Origin: Stenogyne calaminthoides
Taxonomy: Eukaryota > Streptophyta > Magnoliopsida > Lamiales > Lamiaceae
Assembly: GCA_037126765.1 (NCBI GenBank)
Contig: JBBCBC010000016.1
Span: forward strand, 13,132,728-13,196,727
Reading direction: 5' to 3'
Length of the DNA: 64,000 bases
Part shown: in pieces, positions 1 through 9,100 of the stretch
How positions within the stretch are numbered: position 1 is the first letter of the stretch
Layout of the letters: every line of letters starts with the position of its first letter
Translations under genes and position numbers: made by a program
The notes under the pieces: generated by a model
Told to the model about the DNA's origin: nothing
Databases searched by the model: none
Seen by the model: the letters and a program-made list of their open reading frames with translations, nothing else

Positions 1-622
1 TACTTGGCTTCATTTTTGAAATGTCTTGGCAATCCTTGATTACTGCGGACTTTCATGTCCCATTCTTGGTGAGAGATCTTAAGATCTTGTAGTTGATATC
101 TTTGTCTGACATCTCTCTACCAAGTTCTCGTAGCTTATTGACTGACATGGTGATCCTCCCATCGAGCTTGTTGATGGTCTCGTTGGGCAACATCTTTAAC
201 TTTTCGAACTTCACCAGTTCAGCTTGTAGGCGGCTGTCTTTGATCTGATCATTTCCTTCGCAGATCTCAGCAAGAGTATCCCACATTGCTTTTGCGGTTT
301 TGAGATACTTTATCTTCTCTTTGGTGACTTTATCCATTATCTTCATGATTATATGCCTAGCGATTATGTCTAGAGTGAACAACTTTCTTTCCTCTGCATC
401 CATCAAAGCTGGGCTTTTTCGCACAAGACTTCCCATGGCAAAGTCTGGATCTCCTCCGACTGCTGGGTTGTTGTGGTATATGATGATGGGTCCTCGTTCG
501 ATGACTTCCATCATTCTGCCGCTTATCGATCCTAGATGGTTGCACATATATATAGCCCAATCTGCATACTCATCAATTAAAAATTTAGGCAAATCATGAT
601 ACATACCAGAGGTATTATCCAT
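1..622 (-). pseudogene. gag: RT1 gag, N-terminal part (Copia UBN2-type capsid region)
   Basis: The ATG at 622 opens a protein of the Copia gag type. Its first 189 residues align throughout with the start of RT3 gag: LPKFLIDEYADW near residue 15, AMWDTLAEIC around 110, ILRSLTK near the end. A TGA at 53-55 stops it, where RT3 reads KKWDTKV; after the stop the same frame resumes with VIKDCQDI up to the window edge. A small compensated indel is the likely cause. Gag would form the cytoplasmic particle. The start is chosen by homology with RT3. The zinc knuckle would lie outside the window. Confidence 0.85.
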
Positions 623-736
623 GCTGAGTGATTTTGAAAATGAATGAGTTTTTAAACACGGTTTTTCAAGATCTGTTCAAATGACCACAAAGATTCTTCC
701 TCAAGAATCGATGATACTCAAAGCCAGTGGTCTGTA

Positions 737-756
737 GAACCACTGCTCTGATACCA
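737..756 (-). other. RT1 primer-binding site
   Basis: On the minus strand TGGTATCAGAGCAGTGGTTC starts three bases after the LTR end. TGGTATCAGAGC is the usual plant PBS complementary to the 3' end of initiator tRNA-Met. It primes minus-strand DNA synthesis. Confidence 0.9.
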
Positions 757-1695
757 CTTGTAGGTCCCGAATGGGTTTTGTGAGGGTGGAAGTCTAGAGG
801 GGAGGGGTGAATAGACTTCCAAAACTTTTCGTGCGGATCAGGTGTGAACTGCAGATTACCCGATCAGAGTGCTAGTGTATCAGTTTAGACTGATGTTCAA
901 TCTTACTGAGTGCCTGAGGGCAGATCAGTTTGATATCTGTCAGTTTAACTGAATGGTGCGGAAGCTTGTTTTTACCCGTGTGAAAAACCAGTTTTATCAA
1001 TCAGATTCTTAAGTTAGTTTTTAACCAGTTGACTGAAGTGTCAGACTGATCAGATCAGTTGCTTGGTGCAGACTGAACTTTAACTTTAGACTATGTATGC
1101 AGTTTAAACTCAGTTGTGTGACTTGTGTAAAGCGAAAAGAAAGCAAGTAAATGCATACAAGACGGTTTATAGTGGTTCGGACAAAACCCGTCCTACGTCC
1201 ACTCTTCCCTTAACACAGGGGAACCTTAACCTACTTTAACCTGCGGGACTTATATCCTTTTCAGGATGGCCGAGATGTTTACCGAGTTCCCACTCAAGCT
1301 TAACCTACGGGACTTATATCCTTTTTAGGATAGCCGAGATGTTTATCGAGTTCCCACTCTACAACGTAACCAGCGGGACTTATATCCTACAAAGAGGATA
1401 GCCGAGATGTTTAATGAGTCCTCACTCTACAGACTTGACCTAACTTGCGTTTGGGTAAAGAATAATTGAGGGTTCCAACTGGAAATCTATCCTTGGTGCT
1501 TTAGATAGCCAAAATGCTAGTGGATAGGATTTCTTGCTAAGAACTATGGGATGAACACTCTAAGAATAATCTTCAGATGTAGTGTTCTTTTGAGTGGAGA
1601 TTTGCTGTAGCTTTAGCTTCTTTTGCGATGTCTCCGTGTTTGTTCTTGCATTTTTCACTTGTTGAACCTCTTCTTCAAAATGAAGAATGATCCCA

Positions 1696-1728
1696 TTTTA
1701 TAGACCTCGAAATCAAGAAGCCGTTGGA
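1696..1728 (-). promoter_or_regulatory. RT1 LTR core promoter: MSA-like box plus TATA box
   Basis: TCCAACGGCTT lies 14 bases upstream of TCTATAAA on the minus strand. The same arrangement occurs in the other five related LTRs. The box resembles the mitosis-specific activator (MSA) core TCYAACGGYYA bound by three-repeat MYB proteins, a resemblance judged by eye. Confidence 0.5.
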
Positions 1729-2142
1729 GAGAAATTTGAATTTCGGGCTATATTAGGTAGGCTGTAGGATACGATTGAGACGTGCTGCGATTTTTGGCGT
1801 GGCCGTCGGCATGATTAGCGCTATTTTTGTCTGCAGTGTCGTATCCCGTATTGTCAGCTCTTTTTGTGCACGTGTCGCTTTCTCCTTGGCTTCGCGAGGC
1901 GGCACTTTAGAAATTTGCCCGTTAGACGATTGATATTCCTTTTTGAAGAGGATTCGTCTTGTCTGGTGTATCTTTTTGATTGTCACCAGGTGTGAGCTGA
2001 CTTGATCAAGTAACTGATCAGTCTACCATGTTGAGTCTTTGGTTGCACATTGTCTTAGCTTCAATATGCAGACTCTGCTGAAAGTAGGTCTTCAGGTCTT
2101 TTGATCTTCAGGTGTCTCTGAGCCTCAGTGTATTCAGTCGTA

Positions 2143-2330
2143 CTGAGTCTTCAGGTTTGATGCTGAGTCTTCAGGTTTATCTGAGTCTTCAGGTTCATCT
2201 GAGTCTTTAGTGTTATCTGAGTCTTCAGGTTCATCTGAGTCTTCACTGTTATCTGAGTCTTCACTGTTATCTGAGTCTTCAGGTTCATCTGAGTCTTCAG
2301 GTTCTTCTGAGTCTTCAGTGTCTTCTTGTC
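2143..2330 (-). repeat. 18-bp tandem array inside the RT1 LTR
   Basis: On the plus strand about ten units of the type ctgagtcttcaggttcat follow each other with small changes. In transcription sense the core is GAAGACTCAGAT. RT2 and RT3 LTRs carry a single related GAAGACTCAA copy in the U3 region, so the array looks like expansion of one motif. Confidence 0.8.
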
Positions 2331-2603
2331 TTCACCTGATCTTCTGACTTCTTATCTTCTGATTTGCGCTTAGTCTTCTGATCATCTGATCTTCTCTGGG
2401 TAATCTGATACTTCGACCTGACCTATACACACTGAGTTCTCCCTCAATATGTGATCTATCTTTTACATCAGCTATCTATACATTTCAGCTGGTCATCTTA
2501 TTCTGAATCTAAGTCATCAGTCAGCTAACAGGTCTGACTAGTCCTATTACAACCTGTTTTGGAACTTCCATCAAAACTAAATTACATATTTCCCAACAGA
2601 TAT

Positions 2604-2810
2604 TATGGGGTCTACTTATAGATAAAGTGATTGTTTGTGAGTAAAGTACAATAAGATAAAATATTTATTTCCATAAAAGGTATGTGAATAGATTTGGTGA
2701 TTGGAGGATAAAGATAAAGTGTTTGTTTCCATAAAAGGTATGTGAATAGATTTGGTAGACAAACAAATCAGGAAAGTAGAAATAGATTTTATTGACGGAG
2801 GGAGTAAGTG
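2604..2810. mobile_element. Stowaway-type MITE remnant
   Basis: The stretch ends with gacggagggag followed by TA, the mirror of the CTCCCTCCGTC terminus typical of plant Stowaway/Tc1-mariner MITEs. A 30-bp segment beginning ttccataaaaggtatgtg occurs twice (about 2670 and 2728). The other terminus is missing; RT1 may have inserted within the MITE. Confidence 0.5.
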
Positions 2811-3363
2811 ATTATAGTCACTTAGAATTGTGTGCAGAAGTAATTTGAAGTGTTTTATGTCTCTTTTATTAGATTAAATAAGCTCTCAAAAACTATAAGC
2901 TATAAACTAAAAACTTCAAGGGGGTGTTTTAGGGGGGCGTTTGCAAAAAAATATGTTTTTTAAGAACTGATTAAAATTAATAAATATGAGAAAATTGATT
3001 AATAGTAGAAGTTGATGGTGTTTGTAAAAAAAAAATTAAAGAAAAGCTGATAGTGCTTGCAATTTTTTTTAATAATACTTAAAAATGCTCATAAGCTAAA
3101 AAAATACCTCTCCTTTCAACCTTTACCTTATAACTTTTAAGAGCTTATTTAATTTAATAAAAGAGAAATAAAATATTTTAAATTGCGTATGCACACAATT
3201 CTAGATGACTATAATCACTTTTAACTTTTTTTTCCAACATTATCAACTTTTCTTTGAATATTTTTACAAACACTATCAACTTCTACTACTAATCATTTTT
3301 CCCATAACCACTAATTTTAATCAATTTTTCAAAGCTATAATTTTTTGCAAACACCCCCTAAGT
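2808..3363. mobile_element. Foldback / nested MITE structure
   Basis: Two overlapping inverted repeats are visible. The outer arms (about 2808-2887 and 3143-3222) share agtgattatagtcac and its complement, tgtgtgcagaag/gcacaca and ttattagattaaataagctc. The other pair (about 2931-3073 and 3222-3363) share gcgtttgcaaaaaa / ttttttgcaaacacc and a block around agtagaagttgatggtgtttg. No coding capacity is present. The crossed arms suggest one small element inserted into an arm of another. Confidence 0.6.
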
Positions 3364-4749
3364 ATATGCTCTTCAAAGAACCAATAGAAGATTGGATCAA
3401 AATTAAAAACATATAATTTTTGGTAAAATCATTTATGCACCAAGTGCATTGTGCAATTCAAGTGTATTTTTAAAATATGAAACTTATTTAATCGAAATGC
3501 TCAATTTACTTACATTGAAATGATCACCTTTCTCGGTGAAAATAAATTGAATGTTTCAAAAATAAATTGAAATTACACGATATAAAGAACCCCTACTTAA
3601 TGTATGCGAATTTAATGCACTTGCAAGCATCGAACCTGAGACCTCTCGGTTCGTCGATTATTAGCGAAATGTGTACGTCAAGCTTGTGTCACAGCTCCTC
3701 TCCAGCTTCAAGAGGGACTTGCAAAAACACGCCGGAGGGTTCTACGGCCCGGGCACTCCGACGCTCAAGTCAGATAAACAGAAAACCAAGCTAAATGCAA
3801 GGAGGGAGAATCCAATGATGAGAACTCCATGCAATAATCAACTCACTCAAGATACTTTTTTCTAAATCATTCGTGTTTAGCTCTCAAAATAGGCAAGTAA
3901 ACAAACTAAAGTAGAAAGTGTCTCAGATTTCGTGTGTTGTGTGTGTAATGCATGCTCTATTTATAATACCTGGAATCCTTGGCTTAGAACCATTACCTTC
4001 CGTGGACTAAACCCACTAACTCCACCGCTTATTGGGCCCAGGATTATCTCAACCGTCATCGATCCTCCTCGGCTCGTAGATTATCTCAATAAACCAGTCT
4101 TATCTCCTCTCCGGCCTCCATCCACATTTTCACCTTTCCTTCGTGCCTTAGTGAAGACTTAGTCTCCTTTGTCTTGAATCCTCTTCCACGCAAGTCTCCC
4201 TCAATTCTCTCAACAATTTATCCCTTATTTCTCGCAACGGCTTCCAGCTTTCAAACTCAAAGAATATCTTCTCTCGAAGTCGGGGAAGACTCCAACAAAG
4301 CATCCACGTGGCCTATCCGCATTGCTTAATATACCATAATCTAGATTGATCACGAGACATGACTTGGTCAACCCTTATCCTCTCTTACGATATAGTAGAA
4401 TGACTTACGACCCTCCTGAGGCTGGAGCCCCAGGAGAGTCCAGCGTTAAAGTATTCCAGGTGGCATAATCTTGTAAATTTTGTACACGTGTCATCATCTC
4501 AAGAAAGATGATATTTGTGCCACATCACTACAATGAAACTTCGAACAACTTGAAAAAGATAATTATGTGGATGTTGGTTCAAAGTGTACCTTTCAGTTTG
4601 TTGATGGTTCACATATTAATTTTTAATATTTGAGTAACTGTGAATAAGGTCTATACATAAATTCTATCACTATTATGCATACACTCTATCATTATTATGC
4701 GTAATATTATTAATGTTTAAAATATAATATTTTTTAAATAGTAATAATT
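3364..4749. other. Intergenic stretch with a GC-richer LTR-like block
   Basis: I see no gene. About 3690-4530 differs from the AT-rich surroundings. It begins near tgtcacagctcctc, contains the phrase ctccgacgctcaagtcag common in plant LTR-type repeats, and includes an imperfect palindrome around 4412-4437. It could be an old solo LTR, but I could not find matching 5-bp flanks. Short ORFs here have no recognisable domain. Confidence 0.35.
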
Positions 4750-4984
4750 AGTGTTTTAATAATTGAACCGGTGACCGAACCGGACAGACCACCGATCAGC
4801 GGTTCAACCGGTCGAATAGGTTCAACCGTTGAAATGATTTCTGCCTTATTTTTTTCAATATTTCATATGTTTAGTTAAAAAAAAAAATATGTATGCACCT
4901 ACAAAAATTCAAACATATATTTTATAACTTTTCATATTTAAGAAAACACAATAGGGGTCATAGTTATAATAAAAAACAACACAA

Positions 4985-5610
4985 TAATGTGAGAGAAAGT
5001 AATATAATGTGAGAGAAAGTAATATAAAATGGGGAAGATGGACCTTATATTTTTGTTTCACATCGAATAAGTATTAGAGGAAAATATGAGAGAAAGTAAT
5101 ATAAAGGGAGAAGAGGTGGATCTCATAATTTTGTCCCACATCGAAAGTATTACAGGAAAATGTGAAGGAAATAATATAAAAGGGGAAGAAGTATACCTTA
5201 TATAATTGTCCCATAGAAAGTGTTAAGAGAAAAATGTGAAAGGAAATAGAGTTGGTATGCTGTGAAACTTGTTCACCGTGAAACTGGTTTTTTTTTTACA
5301 GGCATACTCTTTAGTAATATAAGTCACACCCTTCAGTTATCACTACGATACCCTCTGCTATAATATAAGTCACACTCTTCACTTTTATGAGTAATACTCT
5401 TTATAGTAAAAAGTCACACCCTTTATAGTAAAAAGTCACACTCCTTAACCAGTTTCACCGTGAAACCTGTTCACCCTATACTTTGCCAAGGAAATAATAT
5501 AAAAGGGGAAGACGTGTACCTCATATATTTGTCCCACATCAAAAGTGTTAGAGAAAAATGTGAGAGGACGTATTATAAAAGAGGTGAAGATAGACTTTGA
5601 TACATATAAT
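4985..5610. repeat. 75-80 bp tandem array, interrupted once
   Basis: Four to five degenerate units share gtgagagaaagtaatata, a gggaaga stretch, tttgtcccacatcgaaa and gtgttagagaaaaatg. The array is continuous if bases 5249-5496 are removed, which marks a later insertion. Confidence 0.75.
5249..5487. mobile_element. 239-bp Mutator-type MITE inserted in the tandem array
   Basis: Terminal inverted repeats share ttcaccgtgaaactggtt (left) and aaccagtttcaccgtgaa (right), with gtatgctgtgaaac against gtatagggtgaacagg further out. The 9-bp direct repeat aaggaaata flanks it at 5240-5248 and 5488-5496, as expected for Mutator-like transposition. Removing the insert and one duplicate restores the array phrase ggaaataatataaaagg. 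The interior has repeats of aagtcacaccc with tatagtaaa. Confidence 0.75.
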
Positions 5611-5782
5611 TAAAAGTAATAATTTTTTTTAAGGAGAGAACCGGTTTGTCCGATTTTAGTCCGGTTTTGATCGTTTCTTCTGGGTTTGACCTATTTTGAC
5701 CGGTCTGACTGCAAAAATAGTTTTTAGGATATATCCGGACCAGTTCTGGGACCGGTCGGTCCGGTTCTGTTCTAACAACACT

Positions 5783-6433
5783 GGTGATAATAATAATAAT
5801 GTGTGTACATGACAGTGATATTAATTGAAGAAATAGTTCACCATGAGTTCGGGTTCACATAAAATTTTGTATTAATAATTTTAATATTTTTTTTTTGATA
5901 AATTATGAATATTAAAATCCAGTAAATAATTACTATTTAAAAAGCATTAAGGTATCTTTAATTCTACCATGTATTCACAGTTAATTTAATATTTCAAGCA
6001 ATCAACAATTAATATAAAGAAAAATAAAGGAGTAACATGTTTAAATTCGATTAAATAAATATTTTACAACAAGCCCATGTAATGCACCGGCCTATTTTAA
6101 ATGTTTACTTACACAGATTTAAACACTGATTATTTTTATTAAAAAATGAACTAATCATGAATCACATAAAATATTCAATTCATATATATATGTCTGAATT
6201 GAAATAGCTATACATGCTGATGATAATTGTGGATATATAATTTTTATTTTTAACTTTATTATTCCTTTAATTAATTTTTTAGACATCTTTAGTTAAGGCC
6301 CAACTTCAAAGAAGATGAAACATTGAAAAATAAAAATAGTCAAGTAATAATGTTGTGTTGAAGTGAAAAGATTATATATCTTTTACAATGCTCACGTTAA
6401 AGTTTAAACTCATAGTTTCACAAATATTCCATA
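5783..6433. other. AT-rich intergenic stretch
   Basis: I see no gene, terminal repeat or recognisable motif here; only AT-rich sequence with short homopolymer runs. Confidence 0.5.
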
Positions 6434-6651
6434 CTAGTTAAGCCCAGCGAACTTTGCGGACTGAAAGAATTTTTTTATGTAGAAGAATAAATAATATTTT
6501 AATATTTTTTTGTTATTTAGTATGGTTAAATAATTTATAATTCACATAATATTAAAAATAAAAATAGTTTAAATATGCAATTATAATTTTATATGTTATT
6601 ATACTTGATGACTCTATAAAAAATAAATGAATCCACAAATTTAGATTTTTA

Positions 6652-6663
6652 ACACACACACAA

Positions 6664-6714
<51 letters not shown>
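6652..6714. repeat. (CA)n(TA)n microsatellite
   Basis: About 17 CA units with one interruption run directly into about 14 TA units. It lies between the helicase remains and the proposed Helitron 3' end. Confidence 0.95.
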
Positions 6715-6734
6715 CTCACACACTATATTACAAA

Positions 6735-7250
6735 TTTCGGAAAAAAATATATTTGTAAACAACATTTTTTGTGTACTTGCAAAGTCTTCCATCCGAACCG
6801 AGACACACAATTTTTATATTTCTTTTGCTTTTAGCTCTGAGGCTGTAACATATAATTGTATGTGTGTAAAAATCGACTTAGGAAGATACAAACCTAACAG
6901 TTGAAAGAGATGTATACAAACTTTTATTTATCGTCATCGCAAAACATAATAGGATTGGAAATTGCTTCCTCTTATACTTTACAGACATTATTTGGTCTGA
7001 ATTACTTAATACGGAGTATAATTTTTGGGATGAACACCTTATTCCCAGTATTCTTTCCTAAAATTATTTGTGCTTTAAAAATTATGATTTCCAGCTTTGT
7101 GATAATTACCCTCGTGCTATTGTACAAATCTGACTTTACGTCAATATTCCTGAGAATCACTACAGGCACTCCTTCCTTCAAAATGAAACAATGATTTGGT
7201 AGTTCTGAGTACTTAATAGATAAAATCAATTGAAAACAACTCCCCATTAG
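6735..7250 (-). pseudogene. Helitron Rep/helicase (PIF1-like) C-terminal fragment
   Basis: The minus-strand frame 7247-7002 reads SELPNHCFILKEGVPVVILRN, close to the plant Helitron helicase block ending in a GxPVxLLRN-type motif, then STRVIITKLE and KVFIPKIIL. After a frameshift the reading continues as KRKQFPILLCFAMTINKS, matching the RRQFPI...AMTINKSQGQ region, then VGLYLPKSIFTH. These are the last helicase motifs in their normal order. The normal protein exceeds 1000 residues and unwinds DNA during rolling-circle transposition; here only the C-terminal end remains, with stops and frameshifts. Confidence 0.75.
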
Positions 7251-8065
7251 CTCTAGACTGAAACTTCATTCTGCAAACATTATTAAACTTTGATCAAATA
7301 CTTCGAAATTTTATTTACCTTAAATTAATTTTATTCCATAAAAGTAACATTTTTAATATTTCATATATGTAAAATACAAAAAATATATTAATATACTATG
7401 TGAATTATATTTAAAAGAAAAAACATGTAAGTATTTGACACAAAATAAAAGAATATAATACAAACTGTAATTTTGCTAGATTTTTCATCATAATCCCAAT
7501 AGTATTTTTAATTTTCTTTGCTCTTCACTCTTGAAACAACATTATGTAGTTGAACAGAAAAGAATAATTTTTATGCCTGTAACTATGGGGATGATAGTTC
7601 AGTTTGGCAAAAGTATACCCATAAGTTTTGAATTTGCACAAGTTTAGGTCCATAAATTTTGAGTTTTCGTAAAGTATCACCGTAAATTTTAAGTTTTTGA
7701 ACATTTAGGCTTGTCTTTATGAGAAAAAGAGTATATGTATGCCAAAATAAAACTAATGTCCTACTTTTATCAAAAGAAAAGTTAATATTCTACTTTCCAA
7801 AATTGAAATTTACTATCCTTTCATTAAGCTGACACTGTAGTAAACAATATTAGCGATATATTAAAATTGAGAATGTAATTAATTCTAAACTAAATGAGCA
7901 TATTCAGCTAAGTTGAAGCAAAGTCATTAGTTCACCATAAAATTCACTGACGATTTAATGTTAAAATTTATAGTGTTAAATTATCTAATTTTATGGTTGT
8001 ATTGATTGAGTTTTAAATTTTGTATTTGTAATCAAGTCAAACATATAATAAATATAAGAGTAATA
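7251..8065. other. AT-rich intergenic stretch with a dispersed repeat
   Basis: No gene is seen. A block around 7738-7825 (aaaataaaactaatgtccta and neighbours) recurs in diverged form at about 8478-8585, so the intervening MITE region may have inserted between copies, or the two copies form a larger unknown element. Confidence 0.4.
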
Positions 8066-8290
8066 CATGTGTGCACCAATTGCACAAGATGCAATTGGAT
8101 TCAATTTTAATTTGGATGAACCATCTACACCCTAAACACTATATCATGAACCCTAAATCATGACCTATTTGGGCCGAATGAACCATGAACCACTCGGGAC
8201 GGGTTCGGGTTAGTCCCGGTAACAAAAAAAAAAAACTGAATTGAAATCCAATTGCACAAATCAAAATTGGTGCAAATGGTGCACAAGAGA
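8066..8290. mobile_element. MITE-like inverted repeat, about 225 bp
   Basis: The left arm gtgcaccaattgcac plus gatgcaattggattcaattt is mirrored on the right by aattgaaatccaattgcac and attggtgcaaatggtgcac. The interior has no coding potential and includes a gaacc/ggttc-rich part. Superfamily not determined. Confidence 0.6.
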
Positions 8291-8589
8291 ATTTGTCTAA
8301 ATATAATTCTTCACATAAGAAAAAATGTGTATGTTTATATACTCACATATATTATTTTAATATTTATATAGAGTATTTAAACACTAAATAGCAAATAAAA
8401 TGTCCTATATTTGCCAAAAATATAAAAATTATAATGTCCTACTTTTGCCTTAAAAAAGTTTATATTTTTATGTTTGTCGAAATAAAGCTAAGGTACTAAT
8501 TTTGCCCAAAAAGGAGGTTAATGTCCCACTTCTGTCAAAACGAAAGTTAAGATTCTACTTTTCTCGAACTGAAGCTTATTGTCCTTGTT
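8291..8589. repeat. AT-rich stretch holding the second copy of a dispersed repeat
   Basis: The second copy of the repeat near 7738-7825 lies at about 8478-8585 (aaataaagctaaggtacta and neighbours). No gene is seen. Confidence 0.4.
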
Positions 8590-9095
8590 GATGTTGCACG
8601 GATGTTGTTCCAGATGTTGGACAACATTCTGCACAACATCATAAATTTGCCCTTTCTCCTAACACTGACTCCATTTTATTAGATGTGTTTTTCTATGTTT
8701 CCTACATTGCAGGTTGAAGATAATTTCGGGTATTGTCAAGCAGTTGCACTGGAATGGAGTAAGAATAGAAAGATCATGGGTGGTTACACCAAGATCATGG
8801 AGATAGTGGAGGAGAAGTTAAAGGTTGTCCACACCTAGTGGATAGGACAATGCAGTTGGTTCGTATGTCTATAAATAGACTGCATTGGTCGACATTCAAG
8901 TTTGAGTTAAAGTGAAATCCCATTTGCTCTACTCCAAACTTAAGAGAGTAGCATCCGAGACACAACCGCGAGTGGAGTGTGAGGGTCGATGCTATGTCTA
9001 TTTGTACTGGTCGAGTGTATTCCAACATTTCCCATCAGTATTTATTTTGTCTTATTAGATCAAGTTTTAGGTTGAATAAGATCACTAGTTACTTG
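8590..9095 (+). repeat. LTR-like fragment of an unknown element
   Basis: The stretch carries a clear plant core promoter, tctataaatagac with TATAAATA at 8880-8887, after a U3-like region and before a leader-like part. It does not resemble the LTRs of RT1-RT7 and joins directly to gag of RT2 at about 9100. It could be a truncated LTR of another element or a host promoter fragment. I see no PBS or coding frame. Confidence 0.35.
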
Positions 9096-9100
9096 GTTGA

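Larger units (their letters stand above)
1..2598 (-). mobile_element. RT1: 5' part of a Sirevirus-like Copia retrotransposon
   Basis: Read on the minus strand, the element starts at 2598 with an LTR, then has a PBS and the first part of gag, and runs off the left window edge. The LTR ends, PBS and gag match RT3 in the same window, so it is the same family in the opposite orientation. The expected 5-bp flank at 2599-2603 is gatat, but its partner lies outside the window. The gag has an internal stop, so this copy is dead. Confidence 0.85.
759..2598 (-). repeat. RT1 5' LTR (1840 bp)
   Basis: On the minus strand it begins TGTTGGGAAAT and ends GGGACCTACA, the same termini as the RT2, RT3 and RT7 LTRs. 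A TATA box (TCTATAAAA) lies at 1696-1704, preceded by TCCAACGGCTT at 1718-1728. An 18-bp tandem array occupies about 2143-2330, making this LTR longer than its relatives. A short GGAC/GTCC hairpin in the R-U5 part is at 1179-1193. LTRs supply the promoter and polyadenylation signals of the element. Confidence 0.9.
4750..5782. mobile_element. hAT-like non-autonomous element with CCGGTT-rich termini
   Basis: The left end reads agtgttttaataattgaacc followed by several accgg blocks. The reverse complement of the right end reads agtgttgttagaacagaacc followed by the same accgg-rich blocks. Such ends are common in plant hAT-type non-autonomous elements. The interior has no transposase frame but carries a tandem array (4985-5610). 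I could not settle an 8-bp target duplication. Confidence 0.5.
6434..7250 (-). mobile_element. Helitron 3' end with decayed helicase
   Basis: On the minus strand helicase-like coding remains run from about 7250 to 6735. Further on, a weak hairpin (GTCCGC paired with GCTGGGC, wobble pairs included) is followed by TTAACTAG and a flanking T at 6433-6434. Helitrons end in a short hairpin plus CTRR and insert before T. The 5' end was not found. A CA/TA microsatellite lies inside. Confidence 0.5.

Noticed and set aside
3600..3680. tRNA-like phrase cgaacctgagacctctcggttcg
   Set aside because: No cloverleaf could be built around it; the phrase is common in plant repeats.
3690..4530. Solo LTR call for the GC-richer block
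   Set aside because: Plausible by composition, but no matching 5-bp flanks or paired TG...CA ends could be fixed, so it was left as unassigned.
6901..7194. 97-codon plus-strand ORF with hydrophobic stretches
   Set aside because: It is the shadow of the Helitron helicase remains on the opposite strand.
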